This document shows, in pieces, positions 7,636-19,645 of a DNA stretch of 64,000 bases. Position numbers and translations under genes: made by a program. Positions within the stretch are counted from its first letter, which is position 1; every line of letters starts with the position of its first letter. This DNA comes from Streptomyces broussonetiae (GTDB taxonomy: Bacteria; Actinomycetota; Actinomycetes; Streptomycetales; Streptomycetaceae): contig NZ_CP047020.1 in NCBI RefSeq assembly GCF_009796285.1, forward strand, positions 3,162,001 through 3,226,000. Direction: 5' to 3'. A model generated the notes under the pieces. It did not search any database. It had not been told where the DNA came from and saw only the letters and a list, made by a program, of their open reading frames with translations.

Positions 7636-9311
7636 TCCGTTTCGAGGACGTCAGCGTGACGTACGAGGGCGCGGCCGAACCCTGCGTCCGCGGCGTCGAC
7701 TTCGTGGTGCCGGAGGGCGAACTGGTGCTGCTCGTCGGCCCGTCGGGGGTCGGCAAGTCGACCGTGCTCGGCGCGGTCAGCGGACTGGTGCCGCACTTCA
7801 CCGGCGGCACGCTGAGCGGCCGTGTCACGGTGGCCGGCCGGGACACCCGGACCCACAAGCCGCGCGAACTGGCGGACGTGGTGGGCACGGTGGGCCAGGA
7901 CCCGCTCGCCCATTTCGTCACCGACACGGTGGAGGACGAACTCGCCTACGGAATGGAATCGTTGGGACTGGCCCCGGAGGTGATGCGGCGCCGGGTCGAG
8001 GAGACCCTCGACCTGCTCGGCCTCGCGGCCCTGCGCGACCGCCCGATCGCCACCCTCTCCGGGGGCCAGCGCCAGCGGGTCGCGATCGGCTCGGTCCTCA
8101 CCCCGCACCCCCGGGTCCTGGTCCTGGACGAACCGACCTCGGCCCTGGACCCGGCCGCGGCGGAGGAGGTGCTCGCGGTCCTCCAGCGCCTGGTGCACGA
8201 CCTCGGCACCACGATCCTGATGGCCGAACACCGCCTGGAACGGGTGATCCACTACGCCGATCGCGCCATCCTGCTCCCGTCCCCCGCACAGGCGCCGGTC
8301 GTCGGCACCCCGGCCGAGGTGATGGCCGTCTCCCCGGTGTATCCCCCGGTGGTCGGCCTGGGCCGCCTGGCCGGCTGGTCCCCCCTCCCGCTGACCGTCA
8401 GGGACGCCCGCCGCCGCGCCGCCGACCTGCGCGAACAGCTGTCGGGACCCGGCGCGCGCAGGCAAGCGGCCCCGCCTCCGTCCGGCCCCGGCGCCGGGCG
8501 CCCCACACACCCTGCGCGCCGACGCCTCTTCCGGCGCGCCGCCCCGGCCCCCCTGTCCGCGACGGTCGCCGAGATCCAGTCCCTGTCCGTCCGCCGAGAC
8601 CGCATCACGGCCCTGCGCCAGGTGGACCTCACCGTCACCCCCGGCGAGACCATCGCCCTCATGGGCCGCAACGGCGCCGGAAAGTCCACCCTGCTGGGCT
8701 CGCTGGTGGGCCTGCTCGCACCCACCGCGGGCAGCGTGCACGTCGGCGGAGTCACCCCCCACCGCACCGCGCCCCCCGAACTCGTCCGCCACGTCGGCCT
8801 CGTCCCCCAGGAACCGCGCGACCTGCTGTATGCCGACACGGTCGCCGAGGAGTGCGCGGCGGCCGACCGGGACGCCGGGGCCGAGCCCGGCACCTGCCGG
8901 GCGCTGGTGTCGCAGCTGCTGCCGGGGATCACGGACGACACGCACCCGCGGGACCTGTCCGAGGGCCAGTGCCTGGCGCTCGCCCTGGCCGTCGTACTGA
9001 CCGCCCGGCCGCCCCTGCTGCTGCTCGACGAGCCGACGCGCGGCCTGGACTACGCGGCCAAGGCCCGCCTGGTGGGCGTGCTGCGCGGCCTCGCCGCCGA
9101 GGGGCACGCCATCGTGCTGGCCACGCATGACGTGGAGCTGGCGGCCGAGATCGCGCACCGCGTGGTGCTGCTCGCCGACGGGGAGGTCATAGCCGACGGA
9201 CCGACCGCCTCCATCGTGGTCTCCTCGCCGTCCTTCGCCCCGCAGGTGACGAAGATCCTCGCCCCGCAGCAGTGGCTCACCGTGGCCGAGGTGCGCGAGG
9301 CCCTGTCATGA
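7632..9311 (+). CDS. Fused ECF transporter ATPase (EcfA-EcfA')
   Basis: The 559-residue protein contains two ABC ATPase domains in tandem. Domain 1 (~1-260) has Walker A GPSGVGKST, signature LSGGQRQRVAIG and Walker B VLVLDEPTSALD. Domain 2 (~315-559) has Walker A GRNGAGKST, an altered signature LSEGQCLALALA and Walker B LLLLDEPTRGLD. A Pro/Arg-rich linker of ~50 residues joins them. It powers the EcfT/S transporter by ATP hydrolysis at the inner membrane face. GTG start by 4-bp overlap. Single-chain fusion of the two ATPases occurs in some actinobacterial ECF systems. Confidence 0.9.
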   Translation: MIRFEDVSVTYEGAAEPCVRGVDFVVPEGELVLLVGPSGVGKSTVLGAVSGLVPHFTGGTLSGRVTVAGRDTRTHKPRELADVVGTVGQDPLAHFVTDTVEDELAYGMESLGLAPEVMRRRVEETLDLLGLAALRDRPIATLSGGQRQRVAIGSVLTPHPRVLVLDEPTSALDPAAAEEVLAVLQRLVHDLGTTILMAEHRLERVIHYADRAILLPSPAQAPVVGTPAEVMAVSPVYPPVVGLGRLAGWSPLPLTVRDARRRAADLREQLSGPGARRQAAPPPSGPGAGRPTHPARRRLFRRAAPAPLSATVAEIQSLSVRRDRITALRQVDLTVTPGETIALMGRNGAGKSTLLGSLVGLLAPTAGSVHVGGVTPHRTAPPELVRHVGLVPQEPRDLLYADTVAEECAAADRDAGAEPGTCRALVSQLLPGITDDTHPRDLSEGQCLALALAVVLTARPPLLLLDEPTRGLDYAAKARLVGVLRGLAAEGHAIVLATHDVELAAEIAHRVVLLADGEVIADGPTASIVVSSPSFAPQVTKILAPQQWLTVAEVREALS

Positions 9312-10186
9312 GGGCCGCCCGGCTGCACGCCGTCCGCCTGGGCCCCCGTTCGCTCGCCGCGCTCGCCCTGGTCAGCGCGGTCGGCGTGGTCGCCTTCGGC
9401 TGGCCCTTCCTCGCTCCGCCCGCCTCACAGCTCAACGCGCACGCCCAGGACGCGCCCTGGCTCTTCGCGGGCCTGCTGGTGCTGCTGGTCGCGGTCGTGG
9501 CGGCCACGATCTCGGAGTCGGACCTCGGGCCGAAGGCCGTGGCGATGCTGGGCGTGCTGGCGGCGACGGGGGCGGCGCTGCGGCCGATCGGCGCGGGGAC
9601 GGCCGGGATCGAGCCGATGTTCTTCCTGATGGTGCTCAGCGGGCGGGTCCTCGGTCCCGGCTTCGGCTTCACCCTGGGCTCGGTGACGATGTTCGCCTCC
9701 GCCCTGCTCACCGGCGGGGTCGGGCCCTGGCTGCCGTTCCAGATGCTGTCGATGGGCTGGTTCACGATGGGGGCCGGGCTGCTGCCGGGGGCGGTGCGCC
9801 TGCGCGGCCGGGCGGAGCTGCTGCTCCTCGCCGCGTACGGCTCCCTGGCCTCCCTCGCCTACGGCACGGTCATGAATCTGGCGGGCTGGCCCTTCCTGGG
9901 CGCCGCCGCCTCGAACATCTCCTTCGACGCCCACGCCGCCATCCCCGCCAACCTGGCCCGTTTCGCGGCCTACTGCCTGGCCACCTCGCTCGGTTGGGAC
10001 CTGGGCCGGGCCCTGTGCACGGTGGTGCTGACCCTGTTCCTCGGCCCGGCGGTGCTGCGCGCGCTGCGCAGGGCCACACGGCGGGCCGCCTTCGAGACCG
10101 CGGTCACATTCGAGGCCCGGGAACCGTCACCGGGCGGACGCGGCACCTCACTCAGCGACAGCACGACGGTGAAGCACCCCACATGA
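9308..10186 (+). CDS. ECF transporter substrate-binding S component (predicted cobalamin)
   Basis: The 292-residue protein has about six hydrophobic segments. ATG at 9308 overlaps the EcfA stop by 4 bp (ATGA). The stretch from MLGVLAATGAALRPIGAG through GRVLGPGFGFTLGSVTMFASALLTGGVGPWLPFQML has the Ala/Gly-rich face that S components use to dock on EcfT. The specificity call (cobalamin or a corrinoid) rests entirely on the upstream riboswitch and the receptor-like neighbours, not on known B12-binding residues. Cobalt or another vitamin is the main alternative. Confidence 0.78.
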   Translation: MRAARLHAVRLGPRSLAALALVSAVGVVAFGWPFLAPPASQLNAHAQDAPWLFAGLLVLLVAVVAATISESDLGPKAVAMLGVLAATGAALRPIGAGTAGIEPMFFLMVLSGRVLGPGFGFTLGSVTMFASALLTGGVGPWLPFQMLSMGWFTMGAGLLPGAVRLRGRAELLLLAAYGSLASLAYGTVMNLAGWPFLGAAASNISFDAHAAIPANLARFAAYCLATSLGWDLGRALCTVVLTLFLGPAVLRALRRATRRAAFETAVTFEAREPSPGGRGTSLSDSTTVKHPT

Positions 10187-10482
10187 CCCGGATCACCTAC
10201 GATCCGGGGCAGTAGCGCAAAATGTCCCGATATGTCACCTCGGGCACTCGCTCTGACCTGCACAGGGAGACCCGCGCCACAGAACCGTCGTTTCCCGTCG
10301 TTTCGGCCACAACTAGTAAAAGGGGTGATTGCGGGCTTCCTGCGTGCCTGCTTCTCTGGAGGACGTCGCAAGGCGCCACGAGCCCACCCGGGCCCGCGGC
10401 GCCCACGTATACGGCCGGCCATCGCGCGAACGCGGGCCACGGCATACGGGCGACCCCCTGTCCCCGACGCAAGAGGTTCTCC

Positions 10483-10899
10483 GTGTCCGTCTCCTTCATC
10501 CGCCGCATCGCTTCCCCGAAGAAGGCCCTCATCTCCGCCGCCGTGGCCACCGCCGGCGCCGGTCTGGCTCTGACCGCGGCGCCCGCCCAGGCCGCCACGC
10601 CCGCCTCGGCCTCCTCCGCTCAGGCGATCGCGCACAAGATGATCCCGGACGCCGCGCAGTTCAACGCGTTCAGCAAGATCGTCTCGCACGAGAGTGGCTG
10701 GAACCCGTCCGCCACCAACTCCTCCTCCGGCGCCTACGGCCTGGTCCAGGCCCTGCCGGGCTCGAAGATGGCCTCCGCCGGTGCCGACTGGAAGACCAAC
10801 CCGGCCACCCAGATCAAGTGGGGCCTGGACTACATGAACTCCCGCTACGGCAGCCCGGTCAAGGCCTGGAGCTTCTGGCAGGCGAACGGCTGGTACTGA
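10483..10899 (+). CDS. Secreted lysozyme-like (SLT-domain) cell-wall protein
   Basis: The 138-residue protein has a signal peptide (residues 1-~36, ending APAQAA). A compact domain follows: IVSHESGWNPSATNSSSGAYGLVQALPGSKM, then TQIKWGLDYMNSRYGSP. The ES-W-x(7)-SSSGAYGL pattern is the transglycosylase SLT/lysozyme-like fold; the catalytic Glu is in HESGWNP. It should act on peptidoglycan outside the cell. The GTG start follows AAGAGG (10471-10476). I looked for a c-di-AMP (ydaO) riboswitch in the ~290-bp leader, as found before some Streptomyces cell-wall hydrolases, and did not see one. Confidence 0.85.
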   Translation: MSVSFIRRIASPKKALISAAVATAGAGLALTAAPAQAATPASASSAQAIAHKMIPDAAQFNAFSKIVSHESGWNPSATNSSSGAYGLVQALPGSKMASAGADWKTNPATQIKWGLDYMNSRYGSPVKAWSFWQANGWY

Positions 10900-10951
10900 G
10901 CCGGCCCGCCCTCGATGCTCCGCCGCTGAACCAGCGCGCCCGTCGAGCAAC

Positions 10952-10980
10952 CGCACCCTCGCCCCCGCGGCGGGGGTGCG
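10952..10980 (+). terminator. Hairpin terminator after the SLT gene
   Basis: GC-rich hairpin with arms starting CGCACCC and ending GGGTGCG and a CCCCCGCGGCGGGGG core, about 50 bp after the SLT-gene stop. Confidence 0.7.
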
Positions 10981-11167
10981 TTCGTATGTCCGGGCGTTGC
11001 CGGCCACGTCCGCGCACCCCAACCTCCCTGGTTCTCCTCGGACTTGCGCAGGGTCGCCGCCCTGTGCCGACCGCCGCGAGGACACGCTCGGCCCGGACGT
11101 CCAGGAATCCCCCGCGGCCGTGGTGGAGTGGGTCCCCACCCCGTCCGTCCGGCCCACCGGAGGAACC

Positions 11168-11863
11168 ATGACGACGGCTCCGACCGCACAGCCACCCGCG
11201 CCCGACCCCGAGACGCGCGGGGTGCCGCTGGTGATCGTGCTGCTGATCCTGACGGTGGTCAGCGGGCTGATCGACGCCGTCAGCTATCTGGGCCTCGGCC
11301 GGGTCTTCACCGCCAACATGACCGGCAACGTCGTCGTCCTGGGCTTCGCGGCGGCCGGCGCGCCCGGCTTCTCGGTCCCGCACACGGCCACCTCGCTGGG
11401 CTGCTTCCTGCTGGGCGCGGCGACCGGCGGCCGGCTGGCGGCCCGCGTCGGCAAGGGCTCGCGCCGTCGCTGGACCCGGCTGACCCTGATCGGCGAGGCG
11501 CTGCTGGTGGCCGTCTCGGCGGCGGTCGCCTTCGCCTGGCCGCACGCCACCGGCACGGTCTACGCCCTGATCGCCCTCACCGGATACGCGATGGGCCTGC
11601 GCAACGCCACGGTCCGCAAGCTGGGCATCGCCGATCTGACGACCACCGTGCTGACGATGACCCTGACCGGGCTGGCCTCCGAGTCCCGCTTCGGCGACGG
11701 CACCGGCCACCGCTCGCCGCGCCGCACGGCCTCGGCCGTCGCCATGTTCGCCGGCGCCTGTCTGGGCGCGTGGCTGGTCCTGCACCACGGCCTCGGCGTC
11801 CCGCTGCTGATCGCGGCGGTCGCCTCGGCCGTGCTGGCGGTGGTGGCGTCGAGCCGGGAGTGA
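11168..11863 (+). CDS. YoaK family (DUF1275) membrane protein
   Basis: The 231-residue protein has five or six membrane segments. It carries the family's N-terminal signature SGLIDAVSYLGLGRVFTANMTGNVVVLG and a later GLRNATVRKLGIADLTTTVLTMTLTGL, diagnostic of DUF1275/YoaK. Function in the family is poorly defined. ATG at 11168 follows a strong GGAGGAACC ribosome site; longer upstream in-frame ORF sequence is non-hydrophobic and unlikely. It ends 9 bp before the convergent P450 gene. Confidence 0.88.
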   Translation: MTTAPTAQPPAPDPETRGVPLVIVLLILTVVSGLIDAVSYLGLGRVFTANMTGNVVVLGFAAAGAPGFSVPHTATSLGCFLLGAATGGRLAARVGKGSRRRWTRLTLIGEALLVAVSAAVAFAWPHATGTVYALIALTGYAMGLRNATVRKLGIADLTTTVLTMTLTGLASESRFGDGTGHRSPRRTASAVAMFAGACLGAWLVLHHGLGVPLLIAAVASAVLAVVASSRE

Positions 11864-11872
11864 GCGACCCGC

Positions 11873-13108
11873 TCAGGAGGTCGTGACCCGCAGCTCCTTG
11901 ACCCCGTTGATCCAGGCCGAGCGCAGCCGCCGGGGTTCGTCGGACAGCCGCAGCCCGGGCATGGCGTCGGCGATCGCGTTGAAGATCAGCTCGATCTCCA
12001 GCACCGCGAGGGACTTGCCCAGGCAGTAGTGCGGACCACCGCCGCCGAAGCCCAGGTGGGGATTGGGATCGCGGGTGATGTCGAAGGCGTCGGGGTCGGC
12101 GAAGACCTCGGGGTCGTGGTTGGCGGAGGCGTAGAACAGCCCGACCCTGTCGCCCTTCCTGATCCGCACCCCGCCCAGCTCCGTGTCCTGGGTGGCCGTG
12201 CGCTGGAAGGCGTTGACCGGGGTCGCCCAGCGGACGATCTCCTCGGCCGTCGTGGCCGGCCGCTCCCGCCTGAAGAGGTCCCACTGCCCGGGATGGGTGA
12301 GGAAGGCGTGCATCCCGTGGGTGATGGCGTTCCGGGTCGTCTCGTTGCCGGCCACCGCGAGCATCAGCACGAAGAAGCCGAACTCGTCGGAGTTCAGGTT
12401 GCCTTCGTCCTCCGCCGCCACCAGGGTCGTCACGATGTCGCGGGCCGGGCACTGCTTGCGCTCGGCGGCCATGTTCATGGCGTAGGCGATGATCTCGGCG
12501 GCCGACTCGGCGCCGACCTCCTCCGTGATGGCGTACTCGGGATCGTCGTAGGCGATCATCTTGTTGGACCAGTCGAAGATCTTGGAGCGGTCCTCCTGGG
12601 GCACGCCGATCAGTTCGGCGATGGCCTGCAGGGGCAGTTCGCAGGCGACCTCGGCGACGAAGTCGAAGGGGCCGGAGCGGGCGCGGGCGGCCGTGACGAT
12701 GGCCTCGGCGCGGGCCCGGAGCCGGTCCTCGAGGGCACGGATGGAACGTGGCGTGAAGCCTCGCTGCACGATCTGCCGCACGCGCGTATGTTCCGGGGGA
12801 TCCATGTTGAGCAGGATGAGGCGCTGTGCCTCGATCGCGTCGCGCTGGATGTGCTCGTTGAAGCGGATGATCGCGGTGTTGAGGGTGGAGGAGAAGAGTT
12901 CCGGGTGCGTGGAGACGTACTTGACGTCCGCGTGCCGGGTCACGGCCCAGTAGCCGTCGTCGGCAAAGCCCGCGATGCCGTGCGGCTGGGGCATCCAGCG
13001 GACCGGCTCGGCGCGGCGCAGCTCGGCGAACTCCGGGAGGGGCACACGGTGGTGGAGCAGGTCGGGGTCGGTGAGGTCGAACCCGTCGGGCAGCGCTGGA
13101 CAGGGCAT
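11873..13108 (-). CDS. Cytochrome P450, CYP125-like steroid C26/C27 monooxygenase
   Basis: The 411-residue soluble P450 has the I-helix oxygen-activation motif AGNETT (253-258), an E-x-x-R pair in EEIVR, and the heme motif FGGGGPHYCLG with ligand Cys362. The LFSST and DPPEHTRVRQIVQRGFTPR regions resemble CYP125, which oxidises the cholesterol side-chain terminus in actinobacteria. It is divergent from a FadA5-like thiolase, the same pairing as Mycobacterium tuberculosis cyp125 (Rv3545c) and fadA5 (Rv3546). ATG at 13108 follows TGGAG. A GTTCTA half-site ~50 bp upstream suggests KstR-type control. Substrate is inferred. Confidence 0.85.
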   Translation of the reverse strand: MPCPALPDGFDLTDPDLLHHRVPLPEFAELRRAEPVRWMPQPHGIAGFADDGYWAVTRHADVKYVSTHPELFSSTLNTAIIRFNEHIQRDAIEAQRLILLNMDPPEHTRVRQIVQRGFTPRSIRALEDRLRARAEAIVTAARARSGPFDFVAEVACELPLQAIAELIGVPQEDRSKIFDWSNKMIAYDDPEYAITEEVGAESAAEIIAYAMNMAAERKQCPARDIVTTLVAAEDEGNLNSDEFGFFVLMLAVAGNETTRNAITHGMHAFLTHPGQWDLFRRERPATTAEEIVRWATPVNAFQRTATQDTELGGVRIRKGDRVGLFYASANHDPEVFADPDAFDITRDPNPHLGFGGGGPHYCLGKSLAVLEIELIFNAIADAMPGLRLSDEPRRLRSAWINGVKELRVTTS

Positions 13109-13158
13109 CGGTCACTCCAGCCATCTGACGGACCATCAGCGAGTGCCGTGAACGTAGT

Positions 13159-13170
13159 AACCGGTTCTAC
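13159..13170. promoter_or_regulatory. Possible KstR-like half-operator before the P450 gene
   Basis: AACCGGTT (13159-13166), extended on one side to GTTCTAC. The published KstR consensus is T-n-n-AAC-n-n-GTT-n-n-A; the core AAC-nn-GTT is present but the outer bases match only on one side. It lies ~50 bp upstream of the P450 start. Confidence 0.35.
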
Positions 13171-13280
13171 AACCCGCAAGAGGTAGAGCACCCCCAATCC
13201 GTGCGGAATTCGTGCAGATCGCAACTCCGGCACCTGCAAGACCCTTGCGGTGATGGACATCACGTCAGCAGACTGCTGGT

Positions 13281-16557
<3,277 letters not shown>

Positions 16558-16848
16558 GCCTCGTCGGCCTCCCGCCCCGTTCGTTCCGGCGCCGTATACG
16601 CCACGTTCTTCTGAGAACCCTATGAGGCTCGCAGACCCCCCGGACCAAGACGCAGGCAACCCCCGATTCACCTGACGTCCGCCCTCCTTTTGTCCGGATG
16701 ACGATAGTCAGGGGCCTGTGCGGTTGCAGGGGCGGGGCGCGAGAAGGATCACAGCGCGGAGGTGGCATGGCCCGCGCGAAGGGGGCAGACGTACCTGCAT
16801 ACGCGCGATTTAGGTGCACTATGCAGCCAGTTGCTCACGTGACGTAAG

Positions 16849-16882
16849 GGGCCGAAACCACCCTATGGTCGTTTTTCGGCCC
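16849..16882 (+). promoter_or_regulatory. Inverted repeat in the MHS transporter leader
   Basis: Perfect 9-bp arms GGGCCGAAA (16849-16857) and TTTCGGCCC (16874-16882) with a 16-nt loop, ~66 bp before the TTG start of the symporter. It may be a regulator site or an RNA hairpin. The 16558-16948 gap otherwise holds only A/T-richer promoter-like sequence. Confidence 0.5.
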
Positions 16883-16948
16883 GTTACCCGGCAGCGTCGC
16901 CCCGCGGACCGCGTCCCCGTCCCCGTCGAAAGGTAGGCGAGCCCCGTT

Positions 16949-18340
16949 TTGGCAGCCGCCACAGCCGTCACCCCGTACCAGAAGAGCCCGAAAGCCGCCG
17001 GGGCCGCGCAGGCCCCCCAGGCCCCCGCGGTCACCGTCACCGATCCCGCGCTCGTCAAGCGCGCCGTCAAGGCGGCGGCGCTCGGCAACGCGATGGAGTG
17101 GTTCGACTTCGGCGTCTACAGCTACATCGCGGTCACCCTGGGCAAGGTCTTCTTCCCGTCCGGCAACCCGACCGCGCAGCTGCTGTCGACGTTCGGAGCG
17201 TTCGCGGCGGCCTTCCTGGTCCGTCCGCTGGGCGGCATGGTCTTCGGTCCGCTGGGCGACCGCGTGGGGCGGCAGAAGGTGCTCGCCCTGACGATGATCA
17301 TGATGGCGGCGGGCACGTTCGCCATCGGCCTGATCCCGTCGTACGCGTCGATCGGCGTGGGCGCCCCGCTCCTCCTCCTGGCCGCCCGACTCGTGCAGGG
17401 CTTCTCGACCGGCGGTGAGTACGCGGGCGCGTCGACGTTCATCGCCGAGTACGCCCCCGACAAGAGGCGCGGCTTCTTCGGCAGCTGGCTGGAGTTCGGC
17501 ACGCTGGCGGGCTACATCGGCGGTGCGGGCCTGGTGACGCTGATGACGGCCCTGCTGTCGTCGCACGACCTGCTGACCTGGGGCTGGCGCATCCCGTTCC
17601 TGATCGCGGGTCCGATGGGCATCATCGGCCTGTACCTGCGGATGCGCCTGGAGGAGACGCCGGCGTTCGCGGCCGAGGTCGAGAAGGCCGAGGCGGAACG
17701 CCCGAAGGTGCCGCTGCGCGAGATGGTGGCGGGCCAGTGGAAGGCACTGCTGCTCTGCATGGGCCTGGTACTGGTCTTCAACGTCACCGACTACATGCTG
17801 CTGTCGTACATGCCGAGCTATCTGACCAGTGAGCTGAAGTACGACGAGACGCACGGGCTGCTGGTCGTGCTGGGCGTGATGGCGCTGATGATGATCGTGC
17901 AGCCGTTCGCGGGCGCGCTGAGCGACCGGGTCGGCCGGCGTCCGGTGATCGCGGCGGGCTGCACGGGCTTCCTGCTCCTGTCCGTCCCCGCCCTGCTGCT
18001 GATCCGCCAGGGGAGCCTGCTGGCCGTCGCGCTGGGCATGGGTGCGCTGGGCCTGCTCCTGGTCTGCTTCACGGCGGCCATGCCGGCCGCGCTGCCCGCT
18101 CTCTTCCCGACCCGGGTCCGCTACGGCTCGCTGTCCATCGGCTTCAACGTGTCGGTGTCCCTGTTCGGCGGCACGACCCCGCTGGTCGTGACCGCGCTGA
18201 TCGGGGCCACGGGGAACATGATGATGCCCGCGTACTACATGATGGGCGCGGCTGTCGTGGGCGGATTCGCCGTGTGGCGGATGTCGGAGTCGGCCGGACT
18301 GCCGCTACCGGGATCGGCACCGGCGGTGGAGGCCCGCTAG
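16949..18340 (+). CDS. MHS-family (ProP-like) proton symporter
   Basis: The 463-residue, 12-TM major facilitator protein has the metabolite:H+ symporter signatures NAMEWFDFGVYSYIA (TM1) and RPLGGMVFGPLGDRVGRQKVL (loop 2-3), then GEYAGASTFIAEYAPDKRRGFFGSW. This is the ProP/proline-betaine branch, so an osmoprotectant or carboxylate is the likely substrate. It starts with the rare codon TTG at 16949; no in-frame ATG/GTG before TM1 is available. The nearest ribosome-like sequence is AAAGG at 16930, which is distant. A strong inverted repeat lies in the leader. Confidence 0.9.
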   Translation: MAAATAVTPYQKSPKAAGAAQAPQAPAVTVTDPALVKRAVKAAALGNAMEWFDFGVYSYIAVTLGKVFFPSGNPTAQLLSTFGAFAAAFLVRPLGGMVFGPLGDRVGRQKVLALTMIMMAAGTFAIGLIPSYASIGVGAPLLLLAARLVQGFSTGGEYAGASTFIAEYAPDKRRGFFGSWLEFGTLAGYIGGAGLVTLMTALLSSHDLLTWGWRIPFLIAGPMGIIGLYLRMRLEETPAFAAEVEKAEAERPKVPLREMVAGQWKALLLCMGLVLVFNVTDYMLLSYMPSYLTSELKYDETHGLLVVLGVMALMMIVQPFAGALSDRVGRRPVIAAGCTGFLLLSVPALLLIRQGSLLAVALGMGALGLLLVCFTAAMPAALPALFPTRVRYGSLSIGFNVSVSLFGGTTPLVVTALIGATGNMMMPAYYMMGAAVVGGFAVWRMSESAGLPLPGSAPAVEAR

Positions 18341-18481
18341 GCGCCACCGGCACCCTCGACAGAAGTCCGCCGGATGCCGTCGCAGCGCGGGGCGGCCGTG
18401 GCCGGACGCATATGTTCCCGTGCGTCTTCGGGGGCTGCCGTGGGCCGGAACCGATCACAGGTCGGCGCCGTCTGTAGGCCT

Positions 18482-19600
18482 GTGAAACGCGCCCGGATAC
18501 TCGCCCTGGTTCTCTCGTTCCTCGGCATCCAGCTGACCTGGCTCATCGCCCCCGCCTACGCCTGTGGGTGCGGGGCGATGATCCCGGACCCGGCGTCGCG
18601 GATCTCCGTCGCGAACGAGCAGTCCGTGCTGCGATGGGACGGGCGGCAGGAGCAGATCGTGATGCGTCTGACGGTCGCCGGGGACGCCCGGCACGCCGCG
18701 TGGATCATGCCCGTCCCGCACCGGGCCACCGTCCGCCTCGACGACCCCGCCCTCTTCGACCAGCTGGCCAGGGCGATCCAGCCCGTGCACCGCACCCGGT
18801 ACCACTTCTGGCCGGACGACGGCGACTGGCCCTTCGACAGCCACGACACCGTCGGTGCCGCCGCGCCCCCGGACCCGGCCGGTGTCGGTGTGGTGGACCG
18901 GCAGCAGCTCGGCCCGTTCGACGTGGCGCGGCTGACCGCCACCGACCCCGGCGCGCTCGGCGGCTGGCTGCGCGCCCACGGCTTCCCCCTGCCCGCCCGG
19001 CTGCGCACCGCCCTGCAGCCGTACGTCGACCGGCACTGGGAGTACGTCGCCGTCCGCCTCGCCCCGAGCGCCGCCGGCAGCTCTCTGCACGGCGCGCTCG
19101 ACCCGATCCGGCTGACCTTCGCGGCCGACGCCCCGGTGTACCCGATGCGCTTGTCCCGCCTGGCCACCACCCCGCAGTCGCTCGGTCTGTACGTGCTCGC
19201 CACGCACCGCATGCGGACGCGCACGACGATCGGGGGGCCGGCGCCCAGCACGGTCTTCGCCGGCCGCCTCGGCCCGCAGGACGGCGCCCTGGGCCCGCTG
19301 ACCGCCCGGACGCCGTATCTGACCGCGCTGACCCAGCAGTTCCCCGACCCCGCCCGGATCTCCGGCGACCACGAACTGCTCCAGGCCCCCGCCGACACCC
19401 CGGTCCAGCAGGTGGTCTACGACGACGAGCTGCGCCGGATCGCCGGGATCCCGGCATGGGGCCTGACGGTCGGCGGCGGGCTGCTGGTCATCGTCGCGGT
19501 GGTCGCGGTGATCGTCGTACGGCGCTCGCGGCGGCCCGTGCTCCCCCCGCCACCCGTGGAGCCCCCGCCGCCGCTCTCCCCCTCGGCGCCCGTCGGCTGA
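18482..19600 (+). CDS. DUF2330 exported membrane-anchored protein
   Basis: The ~372-residue protein has a signal peptide ending near AYACGCGAM, where a Cys-Gly-Cys-Gly is typical of DUF2330. A long ectodomain (RISVANEQSVLRWDGRQEQIVMRL, HAAWIMPVP) and a C-terminal transmembrane helix with a Pro-rich cytoplasmic tail follow. The in-frame ATG at 18374 would put ~36 charged residues before the signal peptide, so GTG 18482 is preferred. No function is known for the family. The protein is exported, probably facing the cell wall. Confidence 0.82.
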   Translation: MKRARILALVLSFLGIQLTWLIAPAYACGCGAMIPDPASRISVANEQSVLRWDGRQEQIVMRLTVAGDARHAAWIMPVPHRATVRLDDPALFDQLARAIQPVHRTRYHFWPDDGDWPFDSHDTVGAAAPPDPAGVGVVDRQQLGPFDVARLTATDPGALGGWLRAHGFPLPARLRTALQPYVDRHWEYVAVRLAPSAAGSSLHGALDPIRLTFAADAPVYPMRLSRLATTPQSLGLYVLATHRMRTRTTIGGPAPSTVFAGRLGPQDGALGPLTARTPYLTALTQQFPDPARISGDHELLQAPADTPVQQVVYDDELRRIAGIPAWGLTVGGGLLVIVAVVAVIVVRRSRRPVLPPPPVEPPPPLSPSAPVG

Positions 19601-19645
19601 GATCATGCTGAAGTAGCGCAGGCACTCGGGAAAGGCAGTACGGGC

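Noticed and set aside
10187..10482. Possible ydaO (c-di-AMP) riboswitch before the SLT gene
   Set aside because: Some cell-wall hydrolases in Streptomyces have one, but the conserved ydaO core sequences were not found here.
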